From NCBI GenBank assembly GCA_964609995.1, contig CAZSTI010000001.1, positions 53,551-117,550 on the forward strand: a DNA stretch of 64,000 bases. Direction: 5' to 3'. This stretch comes from JAAYGD01 sp964609995 (GTDB lineage Bacteria; Bacillota_I; Bacilli_A; RF39; UBA660). Every line of letters starts with the position of its first letter. The stretch's first letter is position 1. Below are positions 54,405 through 62,969 of this stretch, piece by piece. The notes beneath the pieces were generated by a model. That model searched no databases. It worked only from the letters and a program-made list of their open reading frames with translations, and was not told the DNA's origin. The translations under genes were made by a program, and so were the position numbers.

Positions 54405-55337
54405 TATTTTATCTATATTCTTAAAATTTAATTTAGAAATACATTTTAATTTATCTATACCATAAATTTGTACAATTTGTTTTCCAACTTCATCAACTTT
54501 TGTACTTGCTCCCTTTGGTAATTCCGTATTTAATTCTTTTGACAATTTATCCATCTCTTTTAAAAATAAATATCTACTAATTATAGAAGAACATGCTACA
54601 GATAAACATTTATCTTCTGCTTTAGTAGTAAATGTAATATTTCTTACTACATTACTCACATCTTTTAAGTAATTAAAATATACATATTTTTTAGCAAATT
54701 CATCAATAACAATCATATCATAATTATATTTATCTTTATTTAATAGTTGAAATAAAGCTTTATTGTGTAATATTGCTTTTATTTTATTCATATTGTTTTT
54801 CTCACTATAATTATTATTATAGTCTTCATTGTTTAGTATTATTGAAACATGAGGAATTCTTTTTATTATTGATGGAGCAATATTAATTATTTTTTCATCA
54901 TTAATTTTTTTAGAATCTCTTACTCCTAAGTTTTCTAAAAATGGTATATCTTTTCTTGATACGTATGATGCAGTAACTATTATTGGACCAAAAAAATCTC
55001 CAGTTCCTACTTCGTCTGAACCAATAGAATTAATAAAATAATAATCAGTATTATCTTCTTTTTTATCTTTATCTTTCTTTTCTTTCTCTTCTGGAAGCTT
55101 TCCATTTAAAGCTAATTCTCTTTCTCTCCATATTGATGCATCAATATCTGCACTTATACCTTGAAATACAACTTTATTTGATTCATAAAATGTAACCACA
55201 GTATCTTCTTCATCCGCTTGAAAAAGAGCATATTGAGGAGTTTTTTCTCTCTTTTTATCTTGAAAATATTCCAACATTTCTTCTTTAATATTATCTGATA
55301 CTTTAAAACTAAATGTTTTTGTTTTTTCTTTTTCCAT
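54396..55337 (-). CDS. rnhC: Ribonuclease HIII
   Basis: Removes RNA from RNA-DNA hybrids. The 313-residue product has an N-terminal TBP-like domain (VTFYESNKVVFQG), a lysine-rich linker, then the RNase H fold with the DEVG catalytic signature (SIGSDEVGTGDFFGPIIV), VRDSKKINDEK, VIDEFAKK and a conserved SVACSSIISRY helix. The N-terminal domain separates it from RNase HII. ATG at 55337 is preferred; the upstream ATG at 55346 overlaps its own GGGATG ribosome site. Confidence 0.94.
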   Translation of the reverse strand: MEKEKTKTFSFKVSDNIKEEMLEYFQDKKREKTPQYALFQADEEDTVVTFYESNKVVFQGISADIDASIWRERELALNGKLPEEKEKKDKDKKEDNTDYYFINSIGSDEVGTGDFFGPIIVTASYVSRKDIPFLENLGVRDSKKINDEKIINIAPSIIKRIPHVSIILNNEDYNNNYSEKNNMNKIKAILHNKALFQLLNKDKYNYDMIVIDEFAKKYVYFNYLKDVSNVVRNITFTTKAEDKCLSVACSSIISRYLFLKEMDKLSKELNTELPKGASTKVDEVGKQIVQIYGIDKLKCISKLNFKNIDKIKN

Positions 55338-55407
55338 AATACACATCCCAAATTAATTTTATCACAAAAAGATATTATTTTATAGTATAATGATAGTAGA
55401 GGTAATT

Positions 55408-56085
55408 ATGAATTTAGTAGATGTAATTATAATATTAGGTATAGGATTAGGAGCTGTAATAGGGTTTAAAAGGGGATTTATAAAATCTGCTGTAATTTTT
55501 ATTGGAACAATATTAGTTTTTTATTTGGCTTTTAAATTTAAATCTCCATTAGCAGCATTTCTTTATACCAATTTTCCATTCTTTAATTTAGGCGGTTTGT
55601 CATCTCTTAATCTATTATTATATGAGGGAATATCTTTTATATTATTATTGATATTACTATTTATAGTATTGAAAGTATTAGTAACTATATCTGGAATTAT
55701 TGAAAAAATATTAAAAATGACGATAATTCTTGCAATTCCATCAAAAATTTTAGGATTAGTAGTTGGAGCATTACAATCGTATGTTATAATGTATATTGTT
55801 TTATTAATTTTATCTTTTCCAATTTTTAATATAAAGATGGTTAATGACTCAAAAGGAAAAGAAATAATGTTTAATTATACCCCAATATTTTCTAAAGTGA
55901 CTGATAGTACTATTACTACATTTGACAAAATATTTGATATAACAAGCGAAGATATAAATACACCAATAGATAAAGAAAATGCAGACAAACAAATTTTAGA
56001 AATTATTAAAGAAAGTGGAATTATTGCAAAGGATAATATTATAGAATTAGTAAAAGATGGGAAGTTAATACCAAAGGAGGAATAA
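55408..56085 (+). CDS. CvpA family membrane protein
   Basis: A 225-residue CvpA/colicin-V-production family protein: NLVDVIIILGIGLGAVIGFKRGFIKSA and four predicted helices in the first 150 residues, then a soluble tail. The family is widespread and linked to envelope stress and surface functions; its molecular role is unclear. ATG at 55408 with TAGAGGT. It ends 1 nt before trxA, so the two are co-expressed. Confidence 0.85.
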   Translation: MNLVDVIIILGIGLGAVIGFKRGFIKSAVIFIGTILVFYLAFKFKSPLAAFLYTNFPFFNLGGLSSLNLLLYEGISFILLLILLFIVLKVLVTISGIIEKILKMTIILAIPSKILGLVVGALQSYVIMYIVLLILSFPIFNIKMVNDSKGKEIMFNYTPIFSKVTDSTITTFDKIFDITSEDINTPIDKENADKQILEIIKESGIIAKDNIIELVKDGKLIPKEE

Positions 56086-56086
56086 A

Positions 56087-56389
56087 ATGGTAAAACATAT
56101 TACAGGAAAAGAATTTGATAATGAAATAAAAGAAGGAACAGTATTAGTGGATTTTTATGCTGATTGGTGTGGTCCATGCAAGATGTTAGCGCCTATTTTA
56201 GAAACATTAGCAAGCAAACATCCAAAAGTAAAAGTATTAAAAGTAAATGTAGATGAGGAACAAGAACTAGCAATGAAATATAGTATTATGGCTATACCTA
56301 CATTGATGGTTTATAAAAATGGAAAACAAGCAGATGTACGACAAGGATTTGCTAGTTTAGATTTACTAGAAGAAATGATTGAGGAATAG
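56087..56389 (+). CDS. trxA: Thioredoxin
   Basis: A 100-residue thioredoxin with the active site DFYADWCGPCKMLAP, the cis-proline IMAIPTLMVYKNGK and a typical C-terminal helix. Partner of the TrxB at 40.2 kb. It follows the CvpA gene by 1 nt with AAGGAGG and ends in a strong terminator. Confidence 0.97.
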   Translation: MVKHITGKEFDNEIKEGTVLVDFYADWCGPCKMLAPILETLASKHPKVKVLKVNVDEEQELAMKYSIMAIPTLMVYKNGKQADVRQGFASLDLLEEMIEE

Positions 56390-56407
56390 AAGAAATTCTA
56401 TTTTTTT
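56385..56407 (+). terminator. Terminator overlapping the trxA stop codon
   Basis: AATAGAA-GAAA-TTCTATT hairpin with a GAAA tetraloop and seven T. The stem begins in the trxA stop codon. Confidence 0.85.
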
Positions 56408-56411
56408 AAAT

Positions 56412-57257
56412 ATGAAGATAGCAAATAAATGGAATGATTTTGAATTATTAGACTTAGATAATGGATATAAACAAGAGAGATGGAATAAATATATTTTAGT
56501 TAGACCTGATCCTCAAGTGATATGGAACGACAATAAAAAATTTGGATATGATGCTTATTATCACAGAAGTAGTACTGGTGGTGGATATTGGGAAAATAAA
56601 AATAATTTATCTAATTGGGAAATATCCTATAAAGAATTAATTTTTAATGTTAAATTAATGAGTTTTAAGCATACAGGAGTATTTCCAGAACAATCAATAA
56701 ATTGGGATTATATGATAGATAAAATAAAGGATTCTAATAGGGAAATAAAAGTATTAAATTTATTCGCATATACTGGAGGTGCTACTTTAGCCTGTCTTTA
56801 TGCTGGAGCTTCTGTTGTTCATGTTGATTCATCAAAAGGTATGGTAGAGTGGGCTAAAGAAAACGTTAAATCTTCTAAATTGGATAACAAACCAGTTAGA
56901 TTTATTGTGGATGATGTAACTAAGTTTACTGAAAGAGAAACAAGAAGAGGAAATAAATATGATGCTATAATAATGGATCCTCCTTCATATGGTAGAGGAT
57001 CTAATGGAGAAATATGGGATATAGAAAAAGATTTATATAAATTACTTAATATATGTAAAGATTTATTAAGCGATGACCCATTATTTGTAATCATTAATTC
57101 TTATACTACGGGTTTATCTCCAAAAGTATTAGAAAATTTACTTGCAAAAACAATAAATAAAAAAGGACTAATATCTTCAGATGAAATAGGTTTAGAATCT
57201 AAAGAGGGTTTAATATTACCTTGTGGAATATATGGAAGATGGGAAAAAGATGAATAA
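56412..57257 (+). CDS. SAM-dependent RNA methyltransferase (RlmI/RlmK-like)
   Basis: Class I methyltransferase of 281 residues: an N-terminal ligand part (ERWNKYILVRPDPQVIW), SAM motif I LNLFAYTGGATLACLYAGA, the acidic VVHVDSSKGMVEWA and the catalytic-site IIMDPPSYGRG. It belongs near the COG1092 group of 23S rRNA cytosine methyltransferases; the target base is uncertain. Start: ATG at 56412 lies just after the trxA terminator with no good ribosome site; an in-frame TTG at 56379 would place the start inside trxA and the hairpin in the gene. It overlaps the rluA-like gene by 8 nt. Confidence 0.85.
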   Translation: MKIANKWNDFELLDLDNGYKQERWNKYILVRPDPQVIWNDNKKFGYDAYYHRSSTGGGYWENKNNLSNWEISYKELIFNVKLMSFKHTGVFPEQSINWDYMIDKIKDSNREIKVLNLFAYTGGATLACLYAGASVVHVDSSKGMVEWAKENVKSSKLDNKPVRFIVDDVTKFTERETRRGNKYDAIIMDPPSYGRGSNGEIWDIEKDLYKLLNICKDLLSDDPLFVIINSYTTGLSPKVLENLLAKTINKKGLISSDEIGLESKEGLILPCGIYGRWEKDE

Positions 57258-57903
57258 TTTAAATATTTTATATGAAGATAATCATATAATAGTAATTATT
57301 AAAGAACCTAATGTATTAGTGCAATCAGATGATACAAAAGATTTAGATTTAATTACTAGGATTAAATCATATTTAAAAGATAAATATGAAAAAAAAGGTA
57401 ATGTTTATTTGGGGTTGGTTCATAGATTAGATAGACCAGTGGGCGGAATAATGATTTTTGCGAAAACCTCAAAAGCAGCTAGTAGATTAAGTGAAGATTT
57501 TAGAACTAATAAAGTAAAAAAAACATATGTAGCTTTAGTTCATGGAAATACAAAAGATAATGATACTTTAATTAATTATTTAATAAAAGATGAAACTACT
57601 AATACATCAAGTGTTACTAACAAAGAATTAGGTAAAGAAGCAATATTAGAGTATAAAAAATTAAATTATAAAGAAAATATGTCTTTATTAGAAATAAATT
57701 TAAAAACTGGAAGACATCATCAAATAAGGGTTCAATTATCCAATATTAATCATCCAATATATGGAGATCAAAGATATGGGATGGATAAAGTAGGTATTCA
57801 AATTCATTTATATGCATCTAGTATTGAGTTTATTCATCCTGTTAAAAAAGAAGTAATGATATTTAACAATTATCCATCATGGTATAATGAATATATAAAA
57901 TAA
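57250..57903 (+). CDS. RluA family pseudouridine synthase
   Basis: Isomerises uridine to pseudouridine in rRNA or tRNA. The 217-residue product has LVHRLDRPVGGIMIFAKT with the catalytic Asp, KTYVALVHG, LLEINLKTGRHHQIRVQLS and GDQRYG. No S4 domain, so it is of the short RluA type. It overlaps the methyltransferase gene by 8 nt, so two RNA-modifying enzymes are coupled. The target site is not predictable. Confidence 0.92.
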   Translation: MNNLNILYEDNHIIVIIKEPNVLVQSDDTKDLDLITRIKSYLKDKYEKKGNVYLGLVHRLDRPVGGIMIFAKTSKAASRLSEDFRTNKVKKTYVALVHGNTKDNDTLINYLIKDETTNTSSVTNKELGKEAILEYKKLNYKENMSLLEINLKTGRHHQIRVQLSNINHPIYGDQRYGMDKVGIQIHLYASSIEFIHPVKKEVMIFNNYPSWYNEYIK

Positions 57904-57916
57904 TGTATTTTTAATA

Positions 57917-57945
57917 TTGACTACATTCTTTTAATTTAGTATACT
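57917..57945 (+). promoter_or_regulatory. Promoter of the tRNA-Asp/tRNA-Phe unit
   Basis: TTGACT (57917-57922) and TATACT (57940-57945), spacing 17 nt, 19 nt before the tRNA. Confidence 0.75.
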
Positions 57946-57964
57946 TAAAGAGCATTATTTAAAT

Positions 57965-58041
57965 GGTTCTATGGTGTAGTTGGTTAACACGTCTGCCTGT
58001 CACGCAGGAGATCGCGGGTTCGAGTCCCGTTGGAACCGCCA
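57965..58041 (+). tRNA. tRNA-Asp (GTC)
   Basis: A 77-nt cloverleaf. Acceptor GGTTCTA pairs with TGGAACC; the anticodon loop CTGTCAC gives GTC; T-arm GGTTCGAGTCC; encoded CCA end. Confidence 0.97.
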
Positions 58042-58045
58042 AAGT

Positions 58046-58121
58046 GGCTCTATAGCTCAGTTGGTAGAGCACAGGACTGAAAATCCTGGTGTCGTTGGTT
58101 CAATTCCAACTGGAGCCACCA
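58046..58121 (+). tRNA. tRNA-Phe (GAA)
   Basis: A 76-nt cloverleaf. Acceptor GGCTCTA pairs with TGGAGCC; anticodon loop CTGAAAA gives GAA; encoded CCA. Four nt after tRNA-Asp. Confidence 0.97.
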
Positions 58122-58130
58122 TGAAAATTA

Positions 58131-58157
58131 AAAAACTAACTTATGTTAGTTTTTATT
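58131..58157 (+). terminator. tRNA unit terminator
   Basis: AAAAACTAAC-TTAT-GTTAGTTTTT hairpin and T-run after tRNA-Phe. Confidence 0.85.
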
Positions 58158-58168
58158 TTATATATTTA

Positions 58169-58197
58169 TTGAAAAAATAGTTATAATATGTTAATAT
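58169..58197 (+). promoter_or_regulatory. tRNA-Arg promoter
   Basis: TTGAAA (58169-58174), 17 nt, TAATAT (58192-58197), 14 nt before the tRNA. Confidence 0.55.
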
Positions 58198-58211
58198 TAT
58201 CAAGTGCTAAT

Positions 58212-58288
58212 GCGCCCATAGCTCAATTGGATAGAGCGTTTGGCTACGGACCAAGAGGTTGTGGGTTCAACTCCTACTGGGCGCGCCA
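58212..58288 (+). tRNA. tRNA-Arg (ACG)
   Basis: A 77-nt cloverleaf. Acceptor GCGCCCA pairs with TGGGCGC; anticodon loop CTACGGA gives ACG; encoded CCA. The A34 needs deamination to inosine by a TadA-type enzyme encoded elsewhere. Confidence 0.97.
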
Positions 58289-58314
58289 CTTATATGTTAT
58301 AGAAAGGATATTTT

Positions 58315-58827
58315 ATGAAAAAAAGACTATTACATATAGTTATATTATCAATGTTATTCTTATTTCCTTTTACCATAAATGCAAAAGAAAAAGTAAATGT
58401 ATATTTATTTGGAACAGATACATGTCCTCATTGTGCGGATGCTAAAGAATATTTTGAAGAATTAAAAAATACTCATGAAAAATATTTTAATCTAGTATTT
58501 TTAGAAGTATCAAAAAATAAAGATAATGCATCTTTAATGAATGATGTTTCTGATGAATTAAAAATAAATGTAACAGGTGTTCCATATATAGTAATTGGAA
58601 AATATTCTACAGTAGGATTTGAAAATTCTAAAAAAGAAGAATTAAAAAGTAAAATTATAGAATTATATGAATCTAATGATTATGAAGATATTGTTGATAG
58701 ATTAATTAAAGATAACAACTATGATATTTATTCTACAGATAATAATGGTGGAATGATAACTATGGTATTAATATTAGTTGTTATTGTGTCCTTATTTGCA
58801 TTCTTTATCAAACCAAACAAAAAATAA
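58315..58827 (+). CDS. Exported membrane-anchored thioredoxin-like protein
   Basis: A 170-residue thiol-redox protein outside the membrane. Signal sequence 1-23 (to INAKEK), a thioredoxin fold with the active site CPHC in FGTDTCPHCADAKEYF, cis-Pro in VTGVPYIVIG, and a C-terminal membrane helix (about 146-165). CPHC is the DsbA-type motif, so it may oxidise or isomerise disulfides of exported proteins such as the Cys-rich protein at 12-14 kb. It starts 26 nt after tRNA-Arg with an AAAGGA box and may be read from the tRNA promoter. Confidence 0.85.
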   Translation: MKKRLLHIVILSMLFLFPFTINAKEKVNVYLFGTDTCPHCADAKEYFEELKNTHEKYFNLVFLEVSKNKDNASLMNDVSDELKINVTGVPYIVIGKYSTVGFENSKKEELKSKIIELYESNDYEDIVDRLIKDNNYDIYSTDNNGGMITMVLILVVIVSLFAFFIKPNKK

Positions 58828-58834
58828 TCAATAA

Positions 58835-58859
58835 AGCAAGAAAAAATTCTTGTTTTTTT
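58835..58859 (+). terminator. Terminator
   Basis: GCAAGAA-AAAA-TTCTTGT hairpin with seven T. Confidence 0.85.
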
Positions 58860-58886
58860 GTGCTATAATTCTTATGGAGGATTGAT

Positions 58887-59597
58887 ATGTTAAAGATAAA
58901 CAATTTATCAAAAGTATATGGAAATAATAAAAAGAAAGCAGTAGATAATTTATCTCTAGAATTAAAACCAGGAGAAATATATGGTTTTATTGGTCATAAT
59001 GGTGCGGGAAAAACCACTACAATTAAATCTATAGTAGGAATTATAGAATTTGAGGGAGATATAATTATTGATGGAATATCTCTTAAAGAAAATCCTATTG
59101 AATGTAAAAAGAAAATAGCGTATATTCCTGATAATCCAGATATTTATGATGCTTTAACTGGAATTCAATATTTAAATTTCATTGGAGATATTTTTGAAAT
59201 ACCTCTTAAAGAAAGAACAGAATTGATAAATAAGTATTCCGAAATATTTAAATTAAAAGATAATTTAGTAGATTTAATATCTACTTATTCACATGGTATG
59301 AAACAAAAATTGGTTATAATTTCAGCATTAATCCATAAACCAAAATTACTAATATTAGATGAACCTTTTGTTGGTTTGGATCCAAAAGCAGCATTTACTT
59401 TAAAAACTATTATGAAAGAAATGTGTAACGAAGGAACTTCAGTTTTCTTTTCATCACATGTACTAGAAGTAGTAGAAAAACTATGTGATAGAGTTGGAAT
59501 AATTAAAGAAGGTAAATTAGTATTAGAAGGTAAAACATCTAAGATTATTGGTCACAAGAGTTTAGAATCTTTATTCTTGGAGTTAAACAATGAATAA
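58887..59597 (+). CDS. ABC transporter ATP-binding protein
   Basis: ABC ATPase of 236 residues: Walker A GHNGAGKTTTIK, Q-loop region, the signature stretch YSHGMKQKLVIISALI (degenerate LSGGQ), Walker B LLILDEPFVGLDP and the switch His in FFSSHVLEV. It resembles the single-domain ATPases of Bacillota exporters such as EcsA. A TGCTATAAT box and GGAGG lie upstream. It overlaps the permease gene by 8 nt. Confidence 0.95.
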   Translation: MLKINNLSKVYGNNKKKAVDNLSLELKPGEIYGFIGHNGAGKTTTIKSIVGIIEFEGDIIIDGISLKENPIECKKKIAYIPDNPDIYDALTGIQYLNFIGDIFEIPLKERTELINKYSEIFKLKDNLVDLISTYSHGMKQKLVIISALIHKPKLLILDEPFVGLDPKAAFTLKTIMKEMCNEGTSVFFSSHVLEVVEKLCDRVGIIKEGKLVLEGKTSKIIGHKSLESLFLELNNE

Positions 59598-61182
59598 ATC
59601 ATTACAAATATTTAAGGTAAGCTTATATAATATTTTTGGTATAAATAAATTTTTAAAGAGAAGTATAATTATAAAAATTGGTATTATATTATTAATTTTC
59701 TATGGTTTTATATCTATAATGTTTTCTATGGGATTTTCTTCATATATGCTTGCAGATAATTTTGAAAATAATATGATGCCTTTATTTTTATCTATATTTA
59801 TTAGTTTTGCTTCATTATTAGTTTTTATTTCTACTATGAGAACATCAAAAAACAATTTATATGATTCAAAAGATAATGATTTGTTATTATCTTTGCCATT
59901 AAAAATAAAAGAAATAATTATGGCAAAATTATTAGATATTTATGTAATAAGTTTTATTTTATCTTTAATTATATTATTACCTACTTTTGTGGTTTTTTGT
60001 ATTAAAGTTCCAGTAAATGCATCATTAATATTATTATATTTTATTTCTTTATTTATTGTTCCTATTATTCCTACAATTATAGGCTGTTTATTTGGATATC
60101 TTATAGCAAGGTTTATACCTAAGTCAAATAAAAAAAATATTATTGAAATTATTTTATCTTTCTTTTTATTTTTTGTAATTATGTTTTTTCAATTTAATTT
60201 AAATAACACTTTAAAAAGTATAGTATCAAATAGTAACACAATAGACATAATAATGAAATATGTTTCTTATCCAACATATTTACTAAGAGAAGCTTTATTT
60301 AATAATAATATTTTATATTTTATATTATATATTATTATTAATATTGGATTATTATATATATTTATTTTAATAATAAAAGGGAGCTATTTAAAATTGATAT
60401 ATAGATCAAATGAAAATTCAATTTCAAAAAATAGAATCCAAGAAGAATTAAAAGCATCATCGATAACAAAAGCCTTAATAATAAAAGAAAAAAGAAAGTT
60501 TATATCTTCTCCAATATATTTAATTAATTCCTCATTTGGTATTGTTATATTATTTGCGGTATCGATAGTATCTTTATTTTATTCTAAAGAAGAAGTATTA
60601 AAATTAATGGGTTATACAGTAAATTTTTCTCCATCTTATTTAGTATTAATTTTTATATTATTTGTAGTGGGTATGACAAATATTACAGCATCTTCAATTT
60701 CAATTGAAGGATCTAAATTTTGGGTTTTAAAAAGTCTCCCTATAAAAGAAAAAGACATTATATACTCAAAGATATTATTTTCTATAATGATTGTAATTCC
60801 TATATCAATATTATCAATAATAATATTATCATTGTCTTTTAACATTATTTTAATAGATGCTTTATTATTAATATTATTTGTATCCATATATTCTATAGTA
60901 ATAGCTAAATTTGGAATAATTATTAATTTAAGATTTCCTAAAATGGACGCAATAAATGATCAAGTAGTTGTAAAACAAAGTTTAAGTTCATTTATTACTA
61001 TAATGGGACCAATGTTCTTATTTATTATATTAATATCGGTTACACAATATATGGAAGGTATTAATACATTATCTTTTTCTATTATATCATCATGCTTAAT
61101 AGCAATTATGTTTATATTTAATTTAATTTTAGATAAATTGATAAATACATATGGAATAAAAAGAATTAAATCTATAGCTTAA
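59590..61182 (+). CDS. ABC transporter permease
   Basis: Polytopic membrane protein of 530 residues with about ten to twelve helices in two blocks, and cytoplasmic loops such as RTSKNNLYDSKDNDLLLSLP and the repeated-half motif SSISIEGSKFWVLKSLPIKE. The internal repeat suggests a fused dimer of ABC-2-like units. The substrate is unknown. Translationally coupled to the ATPase. Confidence 0.88.
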   Translation: MNKSLQIFKVSLYNIFGINKFLKRSIIIKIGIILLIFYGFISIMFSMGFSSYMLADNFENNMMPLFLSIFISFASLLVFISTMRTSKNNLYDSKDNDLLLSLPLKIKEIIMAKLLDIYVISFILSLIILLPTFVVFCIKVPVNASLILLYFISLFIVPIIPTIIGCLFGYLIARFIPKSNKKNIIEIILSFFLFFVIMFFQFNLNNTLKSIVSNSNTIDIIMKYVSYPTYLLREALFNNNILYFILYIIINIGLLYIFILIIKGSYLKLIYRSNENSISKNRIQEELKASSITKALIIKEKRKFISSPIYLINSSFGIVILFAVSIVSLFYSKEEVLKLMGYTVNFSPSYLVLIFILFVVGMTNITASSISIEGSKFWVLKSLPIKEKDIIYSKILFSIMIVIPISILSIIILSLSFNIILIDALLLILFVSIYSIVIAKFGIIINLRFPKMDAINDQVVVKQSLSSFITIMGPMFLFIILISVTQYMEGINTLSFSIISSCLIAIMFIFNLILDKLINTYGIKRIKSIA

Positions 61183-61187
61183 AAATA

Positions 61188-61216
61188 TTGATTTAAGTTT
61201 TAAATTGTGCTATTAT
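61188..61216 (+). promoter_or_regulatory. tRNA-Pro promoter
   Basis: TTGATT (61188-61193), 17 nt, extended -10 TGCTATTAT (TATTAT at 61211-61216), 10 nt before the tRNA. Confidence 0.7.
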
Positions 61217-61226
61217 TATCTTGCGC

Positions 61227-61303
61227 CGGGAAATAGCACAACTTGGTAGTGCACTACGCTTGGGACGTAGGGGTTGCAGGTTCAAATCCTGTTTTCCCGA
61301 CCA
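61227..61303 (+). tRNA. tRNA-Pro (TGG)
   Basis: A 77-nt cloverleaf. Acceptor CGGGAAA pairs with TTTCCCG; anticodon loop CTTGGGA gives TGG; T-arm GGTTCAAATCC; encoded CCA. Its 3' end is repeated three times downstream and appears to serve as an attachment site. Confidence 0.97.
61287..61303 (+). repeat. Putative attachment core within tRNA-Pro (copy 0)
   Basis: TCCTGTTTTCCCGACCA, the 3' end of the tRNA, matched exactly at 63946-63962. Its last 11 nt are matched at 62291-62301 and 62990-63000. Confidence 0.7.
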
Positions 61304-61313
61304 TTATGAATAT

Positions 61314-61343
61314 AAAAGAGATTTCCAAAAGAAATCTCTTTTT
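61314..61343 (+). terminator. Terminator after tRNA-Pro
   Basis: AAAAGAGATTTC-CAAAA-GAAATCTCTTTT perfect 12-bp stem with T-run. Confidence 0.88.
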
Positions 61344-61381
61344 ATAATATTATGATATAATTTACTTATAAGGATGATTTT

Positions 61382-61723
61382 ATGATAGGTTATGAAAAAT
61401 TGATAAATAAAACCGAGGATTATATCGAAGAAAATTTAACTGAAAAAATAACTTTAGATATGTTAGCTAAATACTTAAACATATCAAAATATTATTATCA
61501 TCATATTTTTAGTAAGAATAGTAATGAGACAATAAAAGAGTTTATTACTAGAGTGAAAATGGAAAGATCAGCAATTTATTTAGTTGTTAATAAATCAATT
61601 TCTATTACGAATATTGCATTAAAATATGGTTATAATGATTCCAGTTCATATAATAAAGCTTTTAAGAAGTTTTTTGGAGTTAATCCGACTCAGTATAGAA
61701 AAGCAAGAATTGACAAGCAATAA
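61382..61723 (+). CDS. AraC-family helix-turn-helix regulator
   Basis: A 113-residue DNA-binding protein made only of the AraC double-HTH: ITLDMLAKYLNISKYYYHHIF, IKEFITRVKMERSA, and the second helix SITNIALKYGYNDSSSYNKAF with GVNPTQYRKAR. It lacks a sensor domain, but the next gene, 41 nt downstream, encodes a GyrI-like ligand-binding domain. The two are probably a split Rob/GyrI-type regulator for small molecules or drugs. First gene of the first tRNA-tail-bounded unit. Confidence 0.9.
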   Translation: MIGYEKLINKTEDYIEENLTEKITLDMLAKYLNISKYYYHHIFSKNSNETIKEFITRVKMERSAIYLVVNKSISITNIALKYGYNDSSSYNKAFKKFFGVNPTQYRKARIDKQ

Positions 61724-61764
61724 ATTTAAATTACAATTATAATGTTATTTAAGGAGATGAAGTT

Positions 61765-62250
61765 ATGGAAAAACCTACAATAACAAAAGAAAATATAGAT
61801 ATGAAAGTAATCTATATTAGATTTAGAGGAACTTATCTAGAATTTAGAAGAAATGCTTTAAAAATGTATAAGGAATTGGTTGCTTTTGCAGATAAAAACA
61901 ATTTAATAATTCCTGATGTTTCAAGAATTATTACAATTTATCATGATAATTCATTTATTACAAAAGGAACAGATTTAAGAACAAGTATGGCAATGACAGT
62001 ACCTTTAGATTCTAAGTATGAAGAAGAAGGTAATATATGTACAATGAATATTTCTGGTAAATATGCAATTCTTCATTATAATTTATCTAGAAGAGAGTAT
62101 GATGAAGCTTGGAAATATTCTTATCATGAATGGTTATTTAAAAGCAATGAAAAGCCTAGAGATACTTTCCCTTTTGAAATGTATATTACAGAGCCACCCA
62201 AAAATGCTAAAGATAAAAGTTTAACAGATATTTATATACCAATAGAATAA
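61765..62250 (+). CDS. GyrI-like small-molecule-binding protein
   Basis: A 161-residue SOUL/GyrI/AraC-effector-domain protein: an N-terminal strand MKVIYIRFRGTYLEF, RTSMAMTVPLD, YAILHYNLSRREYDEAW and FPFEMYITEPP. These domains bind hydrophobic compounds or antagonise gyrase inhibitors. AAGGAG box. Paired with the AraC HTH protein upstream and followed immediately by the first duplicated tRNA tail. Confidence 0.85.
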   Translation: MEKPTITKENIDMKVIYIRFRGTYLEFRRNALKMYKELVAFADKNNLIIPDVSRIITIYHDNSFITKGTDLRTSMAMTVPLDSKYEEEGNICTMNISGKYAILHYNLSRREYDEAWKYSYHEWLFKSNEKPRDTFPFEMYITEPPKNAKDKSLTDIYIPIE

Positions 62251-62270
62251 TAATAAAACATCATAGATGA

Positions 62271-62301
62271 AAATTTGGAAATCCCTTTTATTTCCCGACC
62301 A
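62271..62301 (+). repeat. Duplicated tRNA-Pro tail, copy A (putative att site)
   Basis: A 31-nt element ending ATTTCCCGACCA. The last 11 nt equal the tRNA-Pro 3' end including CCA. The whole 31 nt equals copy B (62970-63000) except one base. No other tRNA parts precede it. Confidence 0.7.
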
Positions 62302-62310
62302 TGTATGAAT

Positions 62311-62345
62311 AAAAAACTGTGGAAATAAAAGTTCACAGTTTTTGT
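62311..62345 (+). terminator. Terminator after copy A
   Basis: AAAAACTGTG (62312-62321) pairs with CACAGTTTTT (62334-62343). The same sequence, slightly changed, follows copy C at the window end. Confidence 0.85.
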
Positions 62346-62399
62346 TTTATAAAAAGTAAATCTAAATATGATATAATAAATTTATATTAGAGGTAAATT

Positions 62400-62969
62400 A
62401 TGAAAAAGAATATTTTAATAATTGGTCCATCTAGGTGTGGTAAAACAACTTTATCTAGAATGCTTAATAAGAAATTGGGTTACAGTATAGTTAATTTAGA
62501 TGATATTATATGTGGACTTGAGAAAGCTTTTCCTGAATTAGAAATAAGACATGATTATAATGATGTTAAAGTAGCAACTAAATTTGCTCCATTTTTAATT
62601 CAATATTTGAAGGAATTATCTGAAGGGCCAAACTTTTACAATGATAATAAGTTTGTTATTGAAGGAGTATCAATTGATTTTGAAAAGATTATGCCTATAA
62701 TCGATAGAGAAAAATATCATATAATAGGGTTAACATATAATGATATGACAAATGATGAATTGTTTAAAATTGTCAAAAAATATGATACAGAAGATGATTG
62801 GACATATTATTGCAATGATGAGGAGTTAAAAGGTAACGTAAGCTATTTTATTGAAACTAATAAGTATTTTGCTAATAAATTTATAGAATACGGAATAAAA
62901 AGTTATGATGTTTCTAAAAACAGAGAAGAAAAACTAAATGAAATTGTAGATGAAATTATAAAAGAATAA
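62400..62969 (+). CDS. P-loop kinase-like protein
   Basis: A 189-residue nucleotide-binding protein of the adenylate/shikimate-kinase-like AAA group: Walker A ILIIGPSRCGKTTLSRML, then SIVNLDDIICGLE with an acidic substrate-site pair, a Walker-B-like KFVIEGVSIDFEKI and a lid region EDDWTYYCNDEE. Probably phosphorylates a small molecule or nucleotide; the substrate is unknown. A TATAAT box at about 62371 and AGAGGT precede the ATG. Sole gene of the second tail-bounded unit; its stop codon abuts repeat copy B. Confidence 0.8.
   Translation: MKKNILIIGPSRCGKTTLSRMLNKKLGYSIVNLDDIICGLEKAFPELEIRHDYNDVKVATKFAPFLIQYLKELSEGPNFYNDNKFVIEGVSIDFEKIMPIIDREKYHIIGLTYNDMTNDELFKIVKKYDTEDDWTYYCNDEELKGNVSYFIETNKYFANKFIEYGIKSYDVSKNREEKLNEIVDEIIKE

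Noticed and set aside
57965..58288. tRNA-Asp, -Phe or -Arg as further integration sites
   Set aside because: I found no repeated 3' tails of these tRNAs downstream; normal genes follow at ordinary distances.
58188..58445. Open frame running through tRNA-Arg into the thioredoxin-like gene
   Set aside because: It reads through the tRNA and out of frame over a gene with a signal peptide and CPHC site, so it is not a protein gene.
62271..62301. Copies A and B as degenerate full tRNA genes
   Set aside because: Only the last 11 nt match the tRNA; no D-arm, anticodon arm or acceptor 5' strand precedes either copy.
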